64,000 bases of DNA from JAMXLO01 sp963812475 (GTDB taxonomy: Bacteria; Pseudomonadota; Alphaproteobacteria; Acetobacterales; Acetobacteraceae): positions 107,543-171,542 of the forward strand of contig CAWEVI010000063.1 of the NCBI GenBank assembly GCA_963812475.1. The letters run 5' to 3'. Below, in pieces: positions 51,528 through 59,985 of the stretch. Every line of letters starts with the position of its first letter. Within the stretch, counting starts at the first letter, position 1. The translations under genes were made by a program, and so were the position numbers. The notes under the pieces are model-generated. The model ran no database searches. It had not been told where the DNA came from and worked only from the letters and a program-made list of their open reading frames with translations.

Positions 51528-53786
51528 TCACGGATGGAACGCCAATAGTGTGCCCGCATGCGACGGGTCGAACTGTTGCGCCATGCCGAACGAAGCGGGC
51601 GCCGCGGTGGACCCGGTGTGACCGGCGCTCGGCACGAACGTCACACCGAACAGGTCCGCCGCGGTCATGTGCAACGCATCTGCCGCGAGCACCTCCAGCG
51701 TCACGGTCCCGCTTGCGGCCATGGGGACCGTCCCAAGTAATTCATCCGTCGTCGGATTGAAATGCAGCCACGATGTCACGTTCGGTCCGCTCTCCTGGTA
51801 GGCGGCGAATGTCATCTTCAGGCCCAGTGCGTCGGTGAATGTGTTCGCCGGCAACACGAGATCGATCTTTTGCCCGTCGCTCCAGATTTGATTCGGCGTC
51901 GGCGCGGATACCTTGATCCCGGGAGGCGCCTGCACGTTGGCGGTAAAGCTCTCCGATGCAGCAAGACCGCTGCTGTCGGTCGCCGTCACCTTGACGGTAA
52001 GACTCTGCACGCTGTTCGGTGCGGTGCCGCTGAACGTGGCGGTCGTCGCGTTGAACGTCAGCCATGTCGGCAGCGCCTGGCCGTTGGATTGGCTGGCCGT
52101 GTAGATGAGCTTCTGGCTCTGGGGATCCGTGAAGGTATTCGCTGGAAGCGCGAGCGATATCGCCTTGCCCTCGGTCCAGGTCTGGTTCGCGGTCGGTGTC
52201 GTCACCACCGGAGTACCCAGAACGGACGCCGAGAAAGAGTCCGACACGGACAGCCCGCTGCCATCCGTCGCGACGACCGTGATGCCCACGGTTTGCGCCG
52301 TGACGGGCGCCGTGCCGCTGAATGCGTCCGTGGCCGCGTTGAACGCCAGCCAGCCCGGCAGTGCCTGACCGTTCGACAAATGCGCGGCGTATCTGAGCGC
52401 CTGCCCCTGTGGATCCCTGAACGTGGTCGCGGGGAGCGCAAGCGAGAATGCCTTGCCGCCAACCCATGTCTGATTCGGCGTCTTCGCCGCAAGCGCCGGT
52501 GGCGCGACAGCGGCGGCGGCGACGGTCACCGTCAGCGACTGCCAGTCTCCCCAGAAACTGCCGTTGAACGCCCGTACTTCGACCGTGTCGGTGGTGGCGA
52601 TCGCGCCTGCCAGCAACGACACCGAGGCGAGCGATGCCGCAGTCACGGCCGAGGCTGCCGAATGGTCGCTGTAGGCTGTGCCGCTCAGCACCAGTTTGTC
52701 GCCGGCCGCCGTGTCGTAGATCTGCCAGGAGGCGATCGCCCTGTTGGCGGGGTCTCTGGCGGTGAACAGCGATGCCAGCGATTGCGAGGCGAGACATGCG
52801 AGTGTGTCCGACGCCACCGCAGCGCTGACGATCGGCGTGTCGAGCTCATAGATGACAACCGATCCCTGCTGCACGCCGGCCCATTCCTGCGAGGCGGCAT
52901 GCGGGGCGGACACGATAATGTCGCTGCTGGAACCGTCGTGCGCCGAATTTTGAATCTGCCCGTTCGCGCTCACGTAGGTGATGTTGTCCACCAGCATGGC
53001 GGTGCTGCCGAACCCGGAGACGCAGGTGGTGATATGTCCCCCGCCGCCCGGCGTGCCGATCACGATGATCTCGCCGGCGGTGACCATGGATTGCCAGTTT
53101 CCCGACTGGCCGGACGGGCCGTTGAAGGCGGTGAACCATTCGCCGTTCGCCTGGCCGGGCAGGCCGATCGCCGTGCTCTGCACCGGCAGCGATGCACCGG
53201 CTTCGGCGGCGACCGTGCTGGCCAGCACCCAGCAGCCATCCATGTTCCATGCCTTGCCCACGAAACTGTCGGCGGCCGCCACGATGGAATTCGGGGTCGC
53301 CTGTGGCGGCACACTCGCAGTAAATGTCGGCTGCGTGACGACGGTCGCGCTGCCCAGATAGCCCGGTGCATCCAACTGCATCATTCCATACGCGTTGGCG
53401 GCATAGGATGTCGCCAGGCTCATATTGCTCGTGCCGAACAACGACAGGTTGGTCACGTCACCCAGGCTGGCGGATGCATTGTAGGTGAGTTGGTCGAGGT
53501 AGCCGTAGGTGCTGCTGTAGTAGCGACCGCTGGACGCCTGATACGTGAAGACGATTCCAGCGCCCCGCGCGTCGCCGCCGATCCCGCCGAGGCCCAATGT
53601 GTGACCGTTGCCGGACAGGCTGCCGGTCGCGCCGCTTGCGCCAGCGGTGTATTCGTTCCGGTCTAGCGCCGAAAACACAAGGTAGGCCGGATTTGAACTT
53701 CCCGCCGTTACGCTGAACATCTGCGACAGTCCGAACGACGCCGAACCGTTGCCGACGAATGCGGTCCTGGCTTGGATGATTGACAT
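51528..53786 (-). CDS. Large surface-type protein with NlpC/P60-like domain and three Ig-like repeats
   Basis: A 752-aa acidic, Ser/Thr/Ala-rich protein without a classical signal peptide. N-terminal ~160 residues resemble a beta-rich secreted region (LSQMFSVTAGSSNPAYLVFS). Residues ~165-290 look like a cysteine peptidase domain, with C185 in NMDGCWVLAS and H251 in GGGGHITTCV. Residues ~430-720 hold three tandem cadherin-like/He_PIG repeats (xNQTW...G...L.LP..TF, period ~95-100). Absence of an N-terminal signal suggests type I secretion or a C-terminal signal. Likely an extracellular adhesin or wall-associated hydrolase. Confidence 0.75.
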   Translation of the reverse strand: MSIIQARTAFVGNGSASFGLSQMFSVTAGSSNPAYLVFSALDRNEYTAGASGATGSLSGNGHTLGLGGIGGDARGAGIVFTYQASSGRYYSSTYGYLDQLTYNASASLGDVTNLSLFGTSNMSLATSYAANAYGMMQLDAPGYLGSATVVTQPTFTASVPPQATPNSIVAAADSFVGKAWNMDGCWVLASTVAAEAGASLPVQSTAIGLPGQANGEWFTAFNGPSGQSGNWQSMVTAGEIIVIGTPGGGGHITTCVSGFGSTAMLVDNITYVSANGQIQNSAHDGSSSDIIVSAPHAASQEWAGVQQGSVVIYELDTPIVSAAVASDTLACLASQSLASLFTARDPANRAIASWQIYDTAAGDKLVLSGTAYSDHSAASAVTAASLASVSLLAGAIATTDTVEVRAFNGSFWGDWQSLTVTVAAAAVAPPALAAKTPNQTWVGGKAFSLALPATTFRDPQGQALRYAAHLSNGQALPGWLAFNAATDAFSGTAPVTAQTVGITVVATDGSGLSVSDSFSASVLGTPVVTTPTANQTWTEGKAISLALPANTFTDPQSQKLIYTASQSNGQALPTWLTFNATTATFSGTAPNSVQSLTVKVTATDSSGLAASESFTANVQAPPGIKVSAPTPNQIWSDGQKIDLVLPANTFTDALGLKMTFAAYQESGPNVTSWLHFNPTTDELLGTVPMAASGTVTLEVLAADALHMTAADLFGVTFVPSAGHTGSTAAPASFGMAQQFDPSHAGTLLAFHP

Positions 53787-54117
53787 GGCACACCTCGTCC
53801 GCCCTGTGTCCGGGCGACGGTCGCGTCATCCGGGCAAAAGCCTGCGCACAGAAGCCATCCTGGCGACGGAACGACCTGATCCGCGCTGTCGCCGCGGGGC
53901 AGGGAGTCTATGGCGCTGACCAGGCGCCTGGCCGGGTCGCGCCTTCGTCGAAGTCCGAGGGGAATCCGCGGGTTTATGGTTCGGCGGCGGTTCCCAGGTT
54001 CGTGCTTCGTTCCACAACGAACCATGCCCTGAAATCACTGCCAGAGCGTTAACGCGCCGCCTGTCTTTCCGTCCCGCCTTCGGCTATGCCGGGTCATCCA
54101 GCTTCGGAGCCTCCGTC
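53787..54117. promoter_or_regulatory. Divergent intergenic region
   Basis: About 330 bases between two divergent genes. No coding frame with family similarity and no clear repeat is seen. It must carry promoters for the surface protein (minus) and prpB (plus). Confidence 0.4.
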
Positions 54118-55044
54118 ATGACCTATCTGGTCGCCGCCGATCTTCCCACCGACCCTGCCGGGGAGCGGTTTCGCGCCCTTTTGGCGCGGCCAGGCATTCT
54201 CCGGATGCCAGGCGCGCACAACGGCATGGCTGCATTGCAGGCGAAGGCGGCCGGGTTCGACGCGCTCTATCTGTCAGGCGCGGCAATGACCGCATCGATG
54301 GGCATTCCGGACCTGGGCATGATCACGGTGGACGAGGTGTGCTTCTTCGTCCGCCAGATTGCGCGGGCGAGCGGCGTGCCGCTGTTGGTCGACGGCGACA
54401 CAGGCTACGGCGAGGCGCTCAACGTCATGCATATGGTGCGCTCGTTCGAGGACGCCGGAGCGGCGGCGGTGCACATCGAGGACCAGTTGCTGCCCAAGAA
54501 GTGCGGCCACCTGAACGACAAAAAGCTGGCCGATGCGCACGACATGGCGGCCAAGATTGCCGCGGCCCGTCGCGCCCGGCGGCATCTGTTCATCGTGGCG
54601 CGCACCGATGCCGCCGCCAGTGAAGGCATGGACGGCGCGGTGGCGCGGGCAAAGCTGTATCTGGAGGCCGGCGCCGATGCGATATTCCCCGAGGCGCTGA
54701 TCACTGCCGAGATGTTTCGCACCTTCGCCGATCGCGTAAAGGCGCCGCTGCTCGCCAACATGACGGAATTCGGCCGCACACCGTTCTTCACCGCAGCCGA
54801 GTTTCAGGACATGGGCTACAGAATGGTGATCTGGCCGGTCAGCTCCCTGCGCGTCGCCAACAAGGCGCAGGCCGAACTGTATGCGGCGATCCGTCGCGAT
54901 GGCGGCGCGCAGGCCATGGTCGATCGCATGCAGACGCGTGCAGAGCTGTATGCCGCGATCGGCTACCACGACTACGAGGCGCTCGATGCAACCATCGTGA
55001 AGACGGTGATTCCGGAAGGGATGCCGCAGCGTCGGTCGCCATGA
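54118..55044 (+). CDS. prpB: 2-Methylisocitrate lyase / PEP mutase family
   Basis: A 308-aa TIM-barrel lyase. The isocitrate lyase-family core is clear: GAHNGMAALQAKAAGFDALY, DGDTGYGEALNVMHM, VHIEDQLLPKKCGHL (the catalytic KKCGH-type loop) and EFGRTPFFTAAEF. This favours methylisocitrate lyase of the propionate (2-methylcitrate) cycle, cleaving 2-methylisocitrate to succinate and pyruvate. No prpC or prpD is seen nearby, so a related oxaloacetate or isocitrate-like substrate remains possible. Confidence 0.85.
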   Translation: MTYLVAADLPTDPAGERFRALLARPGILRMPGAHNGMAALQAKAAGFDALYLSGAAMTASMGIPDLGMITVDEVCFFVRQIARASGVPLLVDGDTGYGEALNVMHMVRSFEDAGAAAVHIEDQLLPKKCGHLNDKKLADAHDMAAKIAAARRARRHLFIVARTDAAASEGMDGAVARAKLYLEAGADAIFPEALITAEMFRTFADRVKAPLLANMTEFGRTPFFTAAEFQDMGYRMVIWPVSSLRVANKAQAELYAAIRRDGGAQAMVDRMQTRAELYAAIGYHDYEALDATIVKTVIPEGMPQRRSP

Positions 55045-55538
55045 GGACGCGGCCGATGCGTCGGCGCCTGCTTCTGGCCTCGCTGGCCGCTGTTCCGTTG
55101 GCGGCGCGTGCCCAGTCGGTCAATCCGACTGGTCCGCAACCGGAACTGCCGAAGGAAAAACTGGTCATCGTCACACGCGACGGGGCGCGGCATGACTTCT
55201 CGGTCGAGATGGCGATCAAGCCGGATCAGCAGACTGTCGGGCTGATGTTCCGCCCCACCGTTGCCGCCGATGGCGGGATGCTGTTCGACTGGGGGATTGC
55301 GCGCGACTCGCAGATGTGGATGCGCAACACGATCGCGCCGCTCGATATGGTGTTCATCAACACCGACGGCACGATCCGCTCGATTGCCGAGAACACGGTG
55401 CCCGAGAGCCTTGCGATCATCGAGAGCCGGGGTCCGGTGCGGGCCACGCTGGAACTGGCCGCCGGCACCACGGCCAGATTGAACATCCGGGTGGGCGACA
55501 AGGTCGAGCAGCGAATTTTCGGAAACGCCCAGGGGTAA
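55041..55538 (+). CDS. Exported DUF192 protein
   Basis: A 165-aa protein with twin-Arg-like start (MRTRPMRRRLLLASLAAVPL) and signal peptide ending near AARAQS. The DUF192 domain follows: VEMAIKPDQQTVGLMFRPTV, DSQMWMRNTIAPLDMVFINT and RIFGNAQG. Function not established. It overlaps prpB by four bases (ATGA), so both are in one transcript. Confidence 0.88.
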   Translation: MRTRPMRRRLLLASLAAVPLAARAQSVNPTGPQPELPKEKLVIVTRDGARHDFSVEMAIKPDQQTVGLMFRPTVAADGGMLFDWGIARDSQMWMRNTIAPLDMVFINTDGTIRSIAENTVPESLAIIESRGPVRATLELAAGTTARLNIRVGDKVEQRIFGNAQG

Positions 55539-55599
55539 GGAACCTTGTGTCCATGCTGCTTGCCTATCCGCCCGCCCGCCCATAGGTTCCGCGCGGTCA

Positions 55600-55677
55600 C
55601 GGGGCGTGGCGCAGCCTGGTCAGCGCGCCTGTTTTGGGTACAGGAGGTCGTGGGTTCAAATCCCGCCGCCCCGACCA
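55600..55677 (+). tRNA. tRNA-Pro (TGG anticodon)
   Basis: The 78-base sequence folds as a tRNA: acceptor strands cggggcg and cgccccg, anticodon stem cctgt/acagg around the loop tttgggt (anticodon TGG), T-arm gggttcaaatccc, and an encoded CCA at 55675-55677. The D-arm gcgcagcctggtcagcgc is regular. It is intact. Confidence 0.93.
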
Positions 55678-55695
55678 TCTGGAGCGAGAGGTGTC

Positions 55696-56001
55696 ATGCG
55701 AGCGCGTATCTACCAGCCGCCGAAGAATGCGATGCAGTCCGGCTGGGCCGGCACGCACGAGTGGGTGCTCGAATTCGAGCCCTCATCACCGCGGCGCCCC
55801 GATCCGCTGATGGGCTGGATCGGCAGCGCCGACACCCAGGCGCAGGTTCGACTGTTGTTCAAGACGCGCGAGGAGGCGGTGGCCTACGCGGAGCGGCAAG
55901 GGGTTGCCTACGACCTTGAACTGCCGCAGCCGAGGCGCATCAGACCGAAGGCATATGCCGATAATTTTCGCTACGGTAGGATCGAGAACTGGACGCATTG
56001 A
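55696..56001 (+). CDS. Complex I subunit NDUFS4-like (ETC complex I subunit)
   Basis: A 101-aa protein starting MRARIYQPPKNAMQSGWAGT. The conserved ETC complex I subunit block is present: HEWVLEFEPSSPRRPDPLMG, WIGSADTQAQVRLLFKTREE and PKAYADNFRYGRIENWTH. It is the alphaproteobacterial counterpart of the mitochondrial NADH dehydrogenase NDUFS4 accessory subunit. It starts 18 bases after the tRNA-Pro CCA. Confidence 0.9.
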   Translation: MRARIYQPPKNAMQSGWAGTHEWVLEFEPSSPRRPDPLMGWIGSADTQAQVRLLFKTREEAVAYAERQGVAYDLELPQPRRIRPKAYADNFRYGRIENWTH

Positions 56002-56141
56002 GCGTGCGCCGCGGTAATGTGGACGGCCAGGCCGTCGTGACCTATTGCGGCAACGTTGAAACCTGTCCCATCGTCCTTGGCGAAACTCGAATAAGTGGCC
56101 ACAGGGGGGAATGGCAGCGCCCGACGGCAGTTTTGTCGGTA

Positions 56142-56339
56142 TCAGGCTTGAGCCTTGGCGAGGGCAAGCTCACGGATAGCCCGGATCACCAATGGATCAA
56201 CGAGGCTGGCGATGATCGCGTCCACAAGCCGGTCGCAACCTGGCCCGGCGCGCAGCCCGGTAAAGTCGGACGTTGAGGTCATCGCGTTTCTGATCGCGTG
56301 TCTGACCTTCACCTCTGCCTCGATCATTTCATTGTCCAT
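56142..56339 (-). CDS. Small hypothetical protein
   Basis: A 65-aa frame (MDNEMIEAEVKVRHAIRNAM...LVDAIIASLVDPLVIRAIRE) that is helical and acidic then neutral. The upstream area is AT-rich. No family recognised; plausible as a real gene in this accessory region. Confidence 0.35.
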   Translation of the reverse strand: MDNEMIEAEVKVRHAIRNAMTSTSDFTGLRAGPGCDRLVDAIIASLVDPLVIRAIRELALAKAQA

Positions 56340-56342
56340 CAA

Positions 56343-56723
56343 ATTGTTCGGATAAAAAAGGGCACTGGCCCCACGTTGCCGTTAATACCACGCGGCACGC
56401 AAGGCATCACGTGGCCGCGGTTCAGCTCTTGGTTCAGCCGTGGCGTTCTCTGCCTGTCGGGTGGCCATCCATTCCCGAGCCCGGCTTCGGTCGAGAAGCC
56501 GGCCACTACCTGAAGGTGCCCGCTTCGGAAGGCGATTTCCTAAAGGTTGCCTCTCAAAACAGGCTTGGGGTCGCCGCAAAACCGCCATGGCCGTCCCCGG
56601 ACTTGATCCGGGGGGAGCGACCCGGCCATGACGTGCGAGGGGCCAGTGCCGCACGTCAACATTTAACGGTACTCGTTATACGCCATGCCCCGCATATGGG
56701 ATGTCCGCGCTTGAAGTCGGCAT
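56343..56723. other. Non-coding stretch with a REP-like palindrome
   Basis: About 380 bases without a supported gene. It contains the palindrome listed at 56586-56630; nothing else is recognisable. Confidence 0.4.
56586..56630. repeat. REP-like palindrome, same family as upstream of eno
   Basis: Outer arms catggccg (56586-56593) and cggccatg (56623-56630) enclose an inner hairpin ccccgg...ccgggg. The following gacgtg word matches the element at 25333-25419. Confidence 0.6.
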
Positions 56724-57032
56724 TTAATCTGACGCGCTGCGCGAGGCGTGAGCTTCGTCCAGCGTTCGCAGTTCTCGGTCGATGGCTTCAGCTTGCTCCG
56801 CAGCGCTCATACTCAGCCAGATATCGGCCGGATAGGCTGAAGCGGTCCAGGCGGCAACGATTTGGAACTTATCGACGGGAGCAAGATCACCGGCGACCAG
56901 CCCGCCAGTGGGGTTGCGCAATAGCGGGATAAGCGAGGGGCTCACCTGGCTGATGCGACCAGGCCGACGACGATCCGTAGCAGCCATTGCGTTACGGGAG
57001 GGTATGTCCTTGGACTTTCGAAGCTTCGTCAT
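56724..57032 (-). CDS. Small hypothetical protein
   Basis: A 102-aa protein (MTKLRKSKDIPSRNAMAATD..., VDKFQIVAAWTASAYPADIW, LSMSAAEQAEAIDRELRTLD) preceded by an AGGATG ribosome-site candidate. Charged N-terminus, helical C-terminus, no cysteines. Not recognised; balanced composition and position suggest a real accessory gene. Confidence 0.5.
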   Translation of the reverse strand: MTKLRKSKDIPSRNAMAATDRRRPGRISQVSPSLIPLLRNPTGGLVAGDLAPVDKFQIVAAWTASAYPADIWLSMSAAEQAEAIDRELRTLDEAHASRSASD

Positions 57033-57404
57033 AAGGCGTCATCCTGCGTGGCGTTAGGCCTCACTTTATCGTGATCGCATATCCCAAACCAGTTATATTT
57101 TCGTTATAGCCCGGTAAAAATAAAGTATTAAATGAGCGTTGATTTCTTGTCGCATCGCAAAAAAAACGAGTTGGCGAACAAATGACTATTGTCCAGCGCG
57201 ATATAGTGCTACGGTCCTGCGTTCCTACTTGTTTCTCTAACTTTACAAGCCGCCTCGGTTCGCCGTGGCGGCTGTTCTTTGCCTCGATCTTGGCTGGCTT
57301 AGGGCCCTGCATGACCCCATGTTCCGGCGGCTGCGGCAGCTGCGGGGGTCGTGTGCGCCAGCTGGCTCCTAACAGGACCGATCCTGAATGATGGCGGCTT
57401 GAGT
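57033..57404. other. AT-rich spacer with hairpin A
   Basis: This 372-base stretch starts with a strongly AT-rich segment (57061-57200) unlike its surroundings. It holds hairpin A of a repeated family (57248-57273). No gene is supported. Confidence 0.4.
57212..57285 (+). repeat. Repeated hairpin element, copy A
   Basis: A block gcgttcctacttgtttctc...cttt followed by hairpin 57248-57273: arms agccgcc and ggcggct, inner CGG-ttcg-CCG, then gttcttt. It aligns with copy B (58118-58192) over about 70 bases. It could be a terminator, a small-RNA 3' end or a mobile palindrome. Confidence 0.5.
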
Positions 57405-57698
57405 TCAACGGCCGTTCTGGAACGGCAGGCCCGGCTGCGCGCGATCGAGCGCCTGTATCTGGCCCTTTTCGTCGATCGAGAGAACGACAGCATGGCCGGA
57501 GGATCCATGTAGAGACCGACGATGTCGCGTAGCTTGGTGGCGAACTGCGGGTCGTTGAACAGCTCGAACAGACGCATCCGGTGCGGCTGCAAACCATGCC
57601 CGCGCCAGATGCTTTGCACCGAATTTCACGCGGATGCCCTGGACCTTGGCCATCGCGGCGGCCGACCAGTGCGTCGTCGCGCCAGGCGAACCTCCCTC
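57405..57698 (-). pseudogene. IS630-family transposase fragment
   Basis: Three minus-strand pieces in two frames follow the order of an IS630-type transposase: SPGATTHWSAAAMAKVQGIR, then WRGHGLQPHRMRLFELFNDP with QFATKLRDIVGLYMDPP, then HAVVLSIDEKGQIQALDRAQ ending in PGLPFQNGR. The second Asp/Glu catalytic region and both ends of the element are missing. Two frameshifts and truncation make it inactive. Confidence 0.75.
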
Positions 57699-57725
57699 AA
57701 GCCGCCCGGTCATCCGTGGCGGCTT
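57699..57725 (+). repeat. Repeated hairpin element, copy C
   Basis: Arms aagccgcc (57699-57706) and ggcggctt (57718-57725) enclose CGG-tcat-CCG-t, with pyrimidine-rich sequence following. The stem matches copies A and B; it borders the transposase fragment. Confidence 0.5.
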
Positions 57726-57862
57726 CTCCTTTGTTTCAGCGTATCTTTGCGGCGCGTAACAAAAAAACCTCCGGGGCGATATCGAAAAATGGCCTGGGAG
57801 ATTCCCCCGCGACAGGCGTGAGGTTGCACACTACAGAAGGCCTGCAACCTCGGAGATGCGCG

Positions 57863-58048
57863 TTGGACCGGAAATTGTCACTAGACCAAGCAGCCAGATG
57901 CAGGCGCCTCGCGGAAGGGCTGCCGGACGAAGCCCTCAGACAGAAACTTCTTGTCCTGGCTGTCGAGTATGACGCCAAGGCCAGGTCGGGAGTAAGTCCT
58001 CTACCGACACGTTTAGCCCTGCGGTGCGCTTCTCGCGTAGATAGCTGA
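57863..58048 (+). CDS. CRRLA-type small protein
   Basis: A 61-aa protein from TTG 57863, seven bases after a GGAG. It contains DQAARCRRLAEGLPDEALRQ and KLLVLAVEYDAKA, a helical hairpin pattern common to very small alphaproteobacterial proteins of unknown role. The paralogue at 59102 shares the RCRRLADG...DEA pattern. Confidence 0.55.
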   Translation: MDRKLSLDQAARCRRLAEGLPDEALRQKLLVLAVEYDAKARSGVSPLPTRLALRCASRVDS

Positions 58049-58117
58049 CAGACATCACCATACGAAACTGTAATAATATGCTACCGGATCAGATGCTACT
58101 GACAGTCGCAGTTCCGT

Positions 58118-58192
58118 TATATGGTTCGTTCCAACCTGATCTCCGAACTTGCACACCGCCCCGGTTCGATCCGTGGCGGTTTTCCTGCCTCA
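58118..58192 (+). repeat. Repeated hairpin element, copy B
   Basis: The block tcgttccaacctgatctccg...cttgca precedes hairpin 58155-58180 (arms accgcc and ggcggt, inner CGG-ttcgat-CCG) and a tttt run. It aligns with copy A. Confidence 0.5.
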
Positions 58193-58229
58193 GGCGTTGG
58201 AGATGGCGATGGAGTTGCCTGGCCGCGCC

Positions 58230-58427
58230 CTAAAGACCGTTCAGAACTATATCCGCCACCGTCCACCCCACCATGGAAACCGCGGCCACTGCCAGCACAC
58301 GTTCCCACCAAGTCTCGAGCACATCCGGAGGTAAACGAATAACTCTGGGGAATACGCGCGAAAGCGACCGACTTCGATGATCGTCGTCATTGGGTTGCGG
58401 TTTGCCGGGGAAGTCTGACTGCGCCAT
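58230..58427 (-). CDS. Small single-pass membrane protein, copy 1
   Basis: A 65-aa protein with a charged N-terminal half (KPQPNDDDHRSRSLSRVFPR) and a C-terminal membrane helix (WERVLAVAAVSMVGWTVADI). It is paralogous to the product at 58753-58932: both have a charged stretch, then PPD, then ERVLA and a helix ending in GL. Function unknown. Confidence 0.55.
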   Translation of the reverse strand: MAQSDFPGKPQPNDDDHRSRSLSRVFPRVIRLPPDVLETWWERVLAVAAVSMVGWTVADIVLNGL

Positions 58428-58752
58428 AGCCTGCCGCCGATGCCATGCACGTCAGTAACTGATGTCGTTGTCGTATAGCAACATAGTTAATTCTCTATCG
58501 TGATGAATGCCTATGGGACTATTTGACCGGCGAGTGTTCAGTTCCCTTTCGAGAATGTCCGTGTATGACACTCGACCCTGCAAGGACCGACTTGAACGCA
58601 TAGAACTGCCGACTATGCTTGCAGCATGAAGGTGCTGATGATCGCGGCTGGTTTGGCAGCCATTGGCTGCTTATCGCCATATCGGCGTTGGCCGTGCTGA
58701 TCAACTTGGGAACACTGTAGCGCCTGCCGGACTGTTCTAGCCCGGCCGCTCG
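58428..58752. other. Gap between the two small membrane-protein genes
   Basis: About 325 bases with no supported gene or repeat. A 24-codon frame near 58626 with a Cys is too short to judge. Confidence 0.3.
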
Positions 58753-58932
58753 CTACAGCCCGCTGACCACGACATCCACGAAAGCGGCGGCAGCCAGGGC
58801 GATGGCCACGAGGGCCAACACGCGCTCCATCGGCGTCACCAGCGCGTCGGGAGGTGGGCGAAAGGCTTCGGTCAGGGAAAGCAAGCGAGACCGGGGCCGA
58901 TCATTGCCGCCCGGCGGTTGCACTTTTTCCAC
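58753..58932 (-). CDS. Small single-pass membrane protein, copy 2
   Basis: A 59-aa protein from GTG 58932 (a second GTG at 58923 is possible), behind a GAGAG site. It contains NDRPRSRLLSLTEAFRPPPD, then ERVLALVAIALAAAAFVDVV and a final SGL. The pattern matches copy 1 at 58230-58427, so the two are tandem paralogues on the same strand. Confidence 0.5.
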   Translation of the reverse strand: MEKVQPPGGNDRPRSRLLSLTEAFRPPPDALVTPMERVLALVAIALAAAAFVDVVVSGL

Positions 58933-59101
58933 GGAGCTCTCTATCCGCCGTCTGTTGCAATGGACCAGGCGGCAGCTGGGCGCCTATTGATTCTTTGTCA
59001 GAAAAGCGGTAATCCTACGCAAATAACCCGGTAATGCGTGTATCATAACGAATACCGATTAATTCGTATACAAAACAGCACGCGACGGGATATGTAACGG
59101 T

Positions 59102-59311
59102 ATGGCCGCATCGCAGGACGCGCTTTTGCTATTGGAACTAGCCAGCAGGTGCAGGCGCCTTGCGGATGGCGCATGGGATGAGGCCACCAAAGCAATCATA
59201 AGGGCGCTGATAGCCCAGTATGAGGCGGCGGCGTTCGCATTGCTGCCGACGCCGAAGGTGATCGGCCGGCGCGCAACGGGCAGTAAGACGGGCTGCTCTC
59301 GGGATGTCTGA
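59102..59311 (+). CDS. CRRLA-type small protein, paralogue
   Basis: A 69-aa protein (LLLLELASRCRRLADGAWDE, ATKAIIRALIAQYEAAA) with the same SRCRRLADG...DEATK...AQYEA pattern as the product at 57863. Preceded by AT-rich sequence with a short inverted repeat (59048-59067). Function unknown. Confidence 0.55.
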   Translation: MAASQDALLLLELASRCRRLADGAWDEATKAIIRALIAQYEAAAFALLPTPKVIGRRATGSKTGCSRDV

Positions 59312-59769
59312 AGCAATCGTTGCGATCCTGACCGCGGGTACCAGATCACTAGCTTCACTGGCGTCCATCAAAACCGCTGTTGCGGCGCAACTCGCAGCCG
59401 AGAACTCGATAGATAACCACTGCAAGGCGGGACGTTCACTGCACTGGCGGGTTGCGTTTGAATGGCTCTATTGAGATGTAGAAGACTATGCCTGGATGCC
59501 GATTGTTATCTGGAAACCGGATCGGTAAGAGCGGGACCAGTGTCAATGGCCGTTGGCTCTGCGCGTAGCCCATTCCCCATTACCTTACGGCGCTGATCTA
59601 TCATGACGCCGCGCTGGTGGGCGGCTGCTGTTTGTCCCGCATCTGTGCGCCAGCGCGTCGGCGAGCCGTTGCAGGGGCGCCGGAACCTGAGACTGCGTGG
59701 TATCCGGTTGGTAACTGTATCCAGGAGCGCGACGCACCGTGTCGGCTAGGCGCTGAACCCTTGAAAAGA

Positions 59770-59814
59770 TGGCGCGCCCTACTGGACTCGAACCAGTGAC
59801 CCACAGCTTAGAAG
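59770..59814 (-). other. tRNA-Arg 3' fragment: attachment site of the integrated element
   Basis: The minus strand reads from an anticodon loop cttctaa (TCT) through stem gctgt, T-arm ctggttcgagtccag and acceptor agggcgc to CCA. Upstream of the anticodon loop the sequence no longer pairs as an anticodon or D-arm, so this is a 3' tRNA fragment rather than a full gene. It lies 171 bases before a tyrosine integrase start, the classic layout of an att site made by integration into a tRNA gene. The intact tRNA-Arg would be at the other end of the element or restored elsewhere. Confidence 0.75.
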
Positions 59815-59985
59815 TATGATGACCGGCCCTAGGGCACCGCTGCTGATCTGTTAATCAGGCCAGGTATTCTGCGGATTTCAACTATCCTGTAGCATCTCGG
59901 TGTCTGCGGGGATATACCGACACTGACGCGTTATTGGACCCCCAGTGGACCCCCACCGGCGCAACGGCCCTGACGCGGGGAGGCA

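Noticed and set aside
55606..55695. Upstream in-frame extension of the complex I subunit
   Set aside because: It would be encoded by the tRNA-Pro gene; ATG 55696 gives the conserved N-terminus.
58626..58700. 24-codon frame with a hydrophobic start and a Cys (lipoprotein-like peptide)
   Set aside because: Too short and no ribosome site or homologue that I can recognise.
59048..59067. Inverted repeat acgaat...attcgt upstream of the second CRRLA gene
   Set aside because: Six-base arms in an AT-rich stretch are within chance expectation; not called as an operator.
59304..59474. 56-codon frame overlapping the end of the second CRRLA gene
   Set aside because: Starts with a plausible ATG but has no clear ribosome site, no motif and an odd composition; left out.
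59815..59870. Possible 5' half completing a full tRNA next to the tRNA-Arg fragment
   Set aside because: A 7-base acceptor match can be drawn (gtgccct), but the anticodon stem does not pair and the D-arm is too short, so a complete tRNA is not supported.
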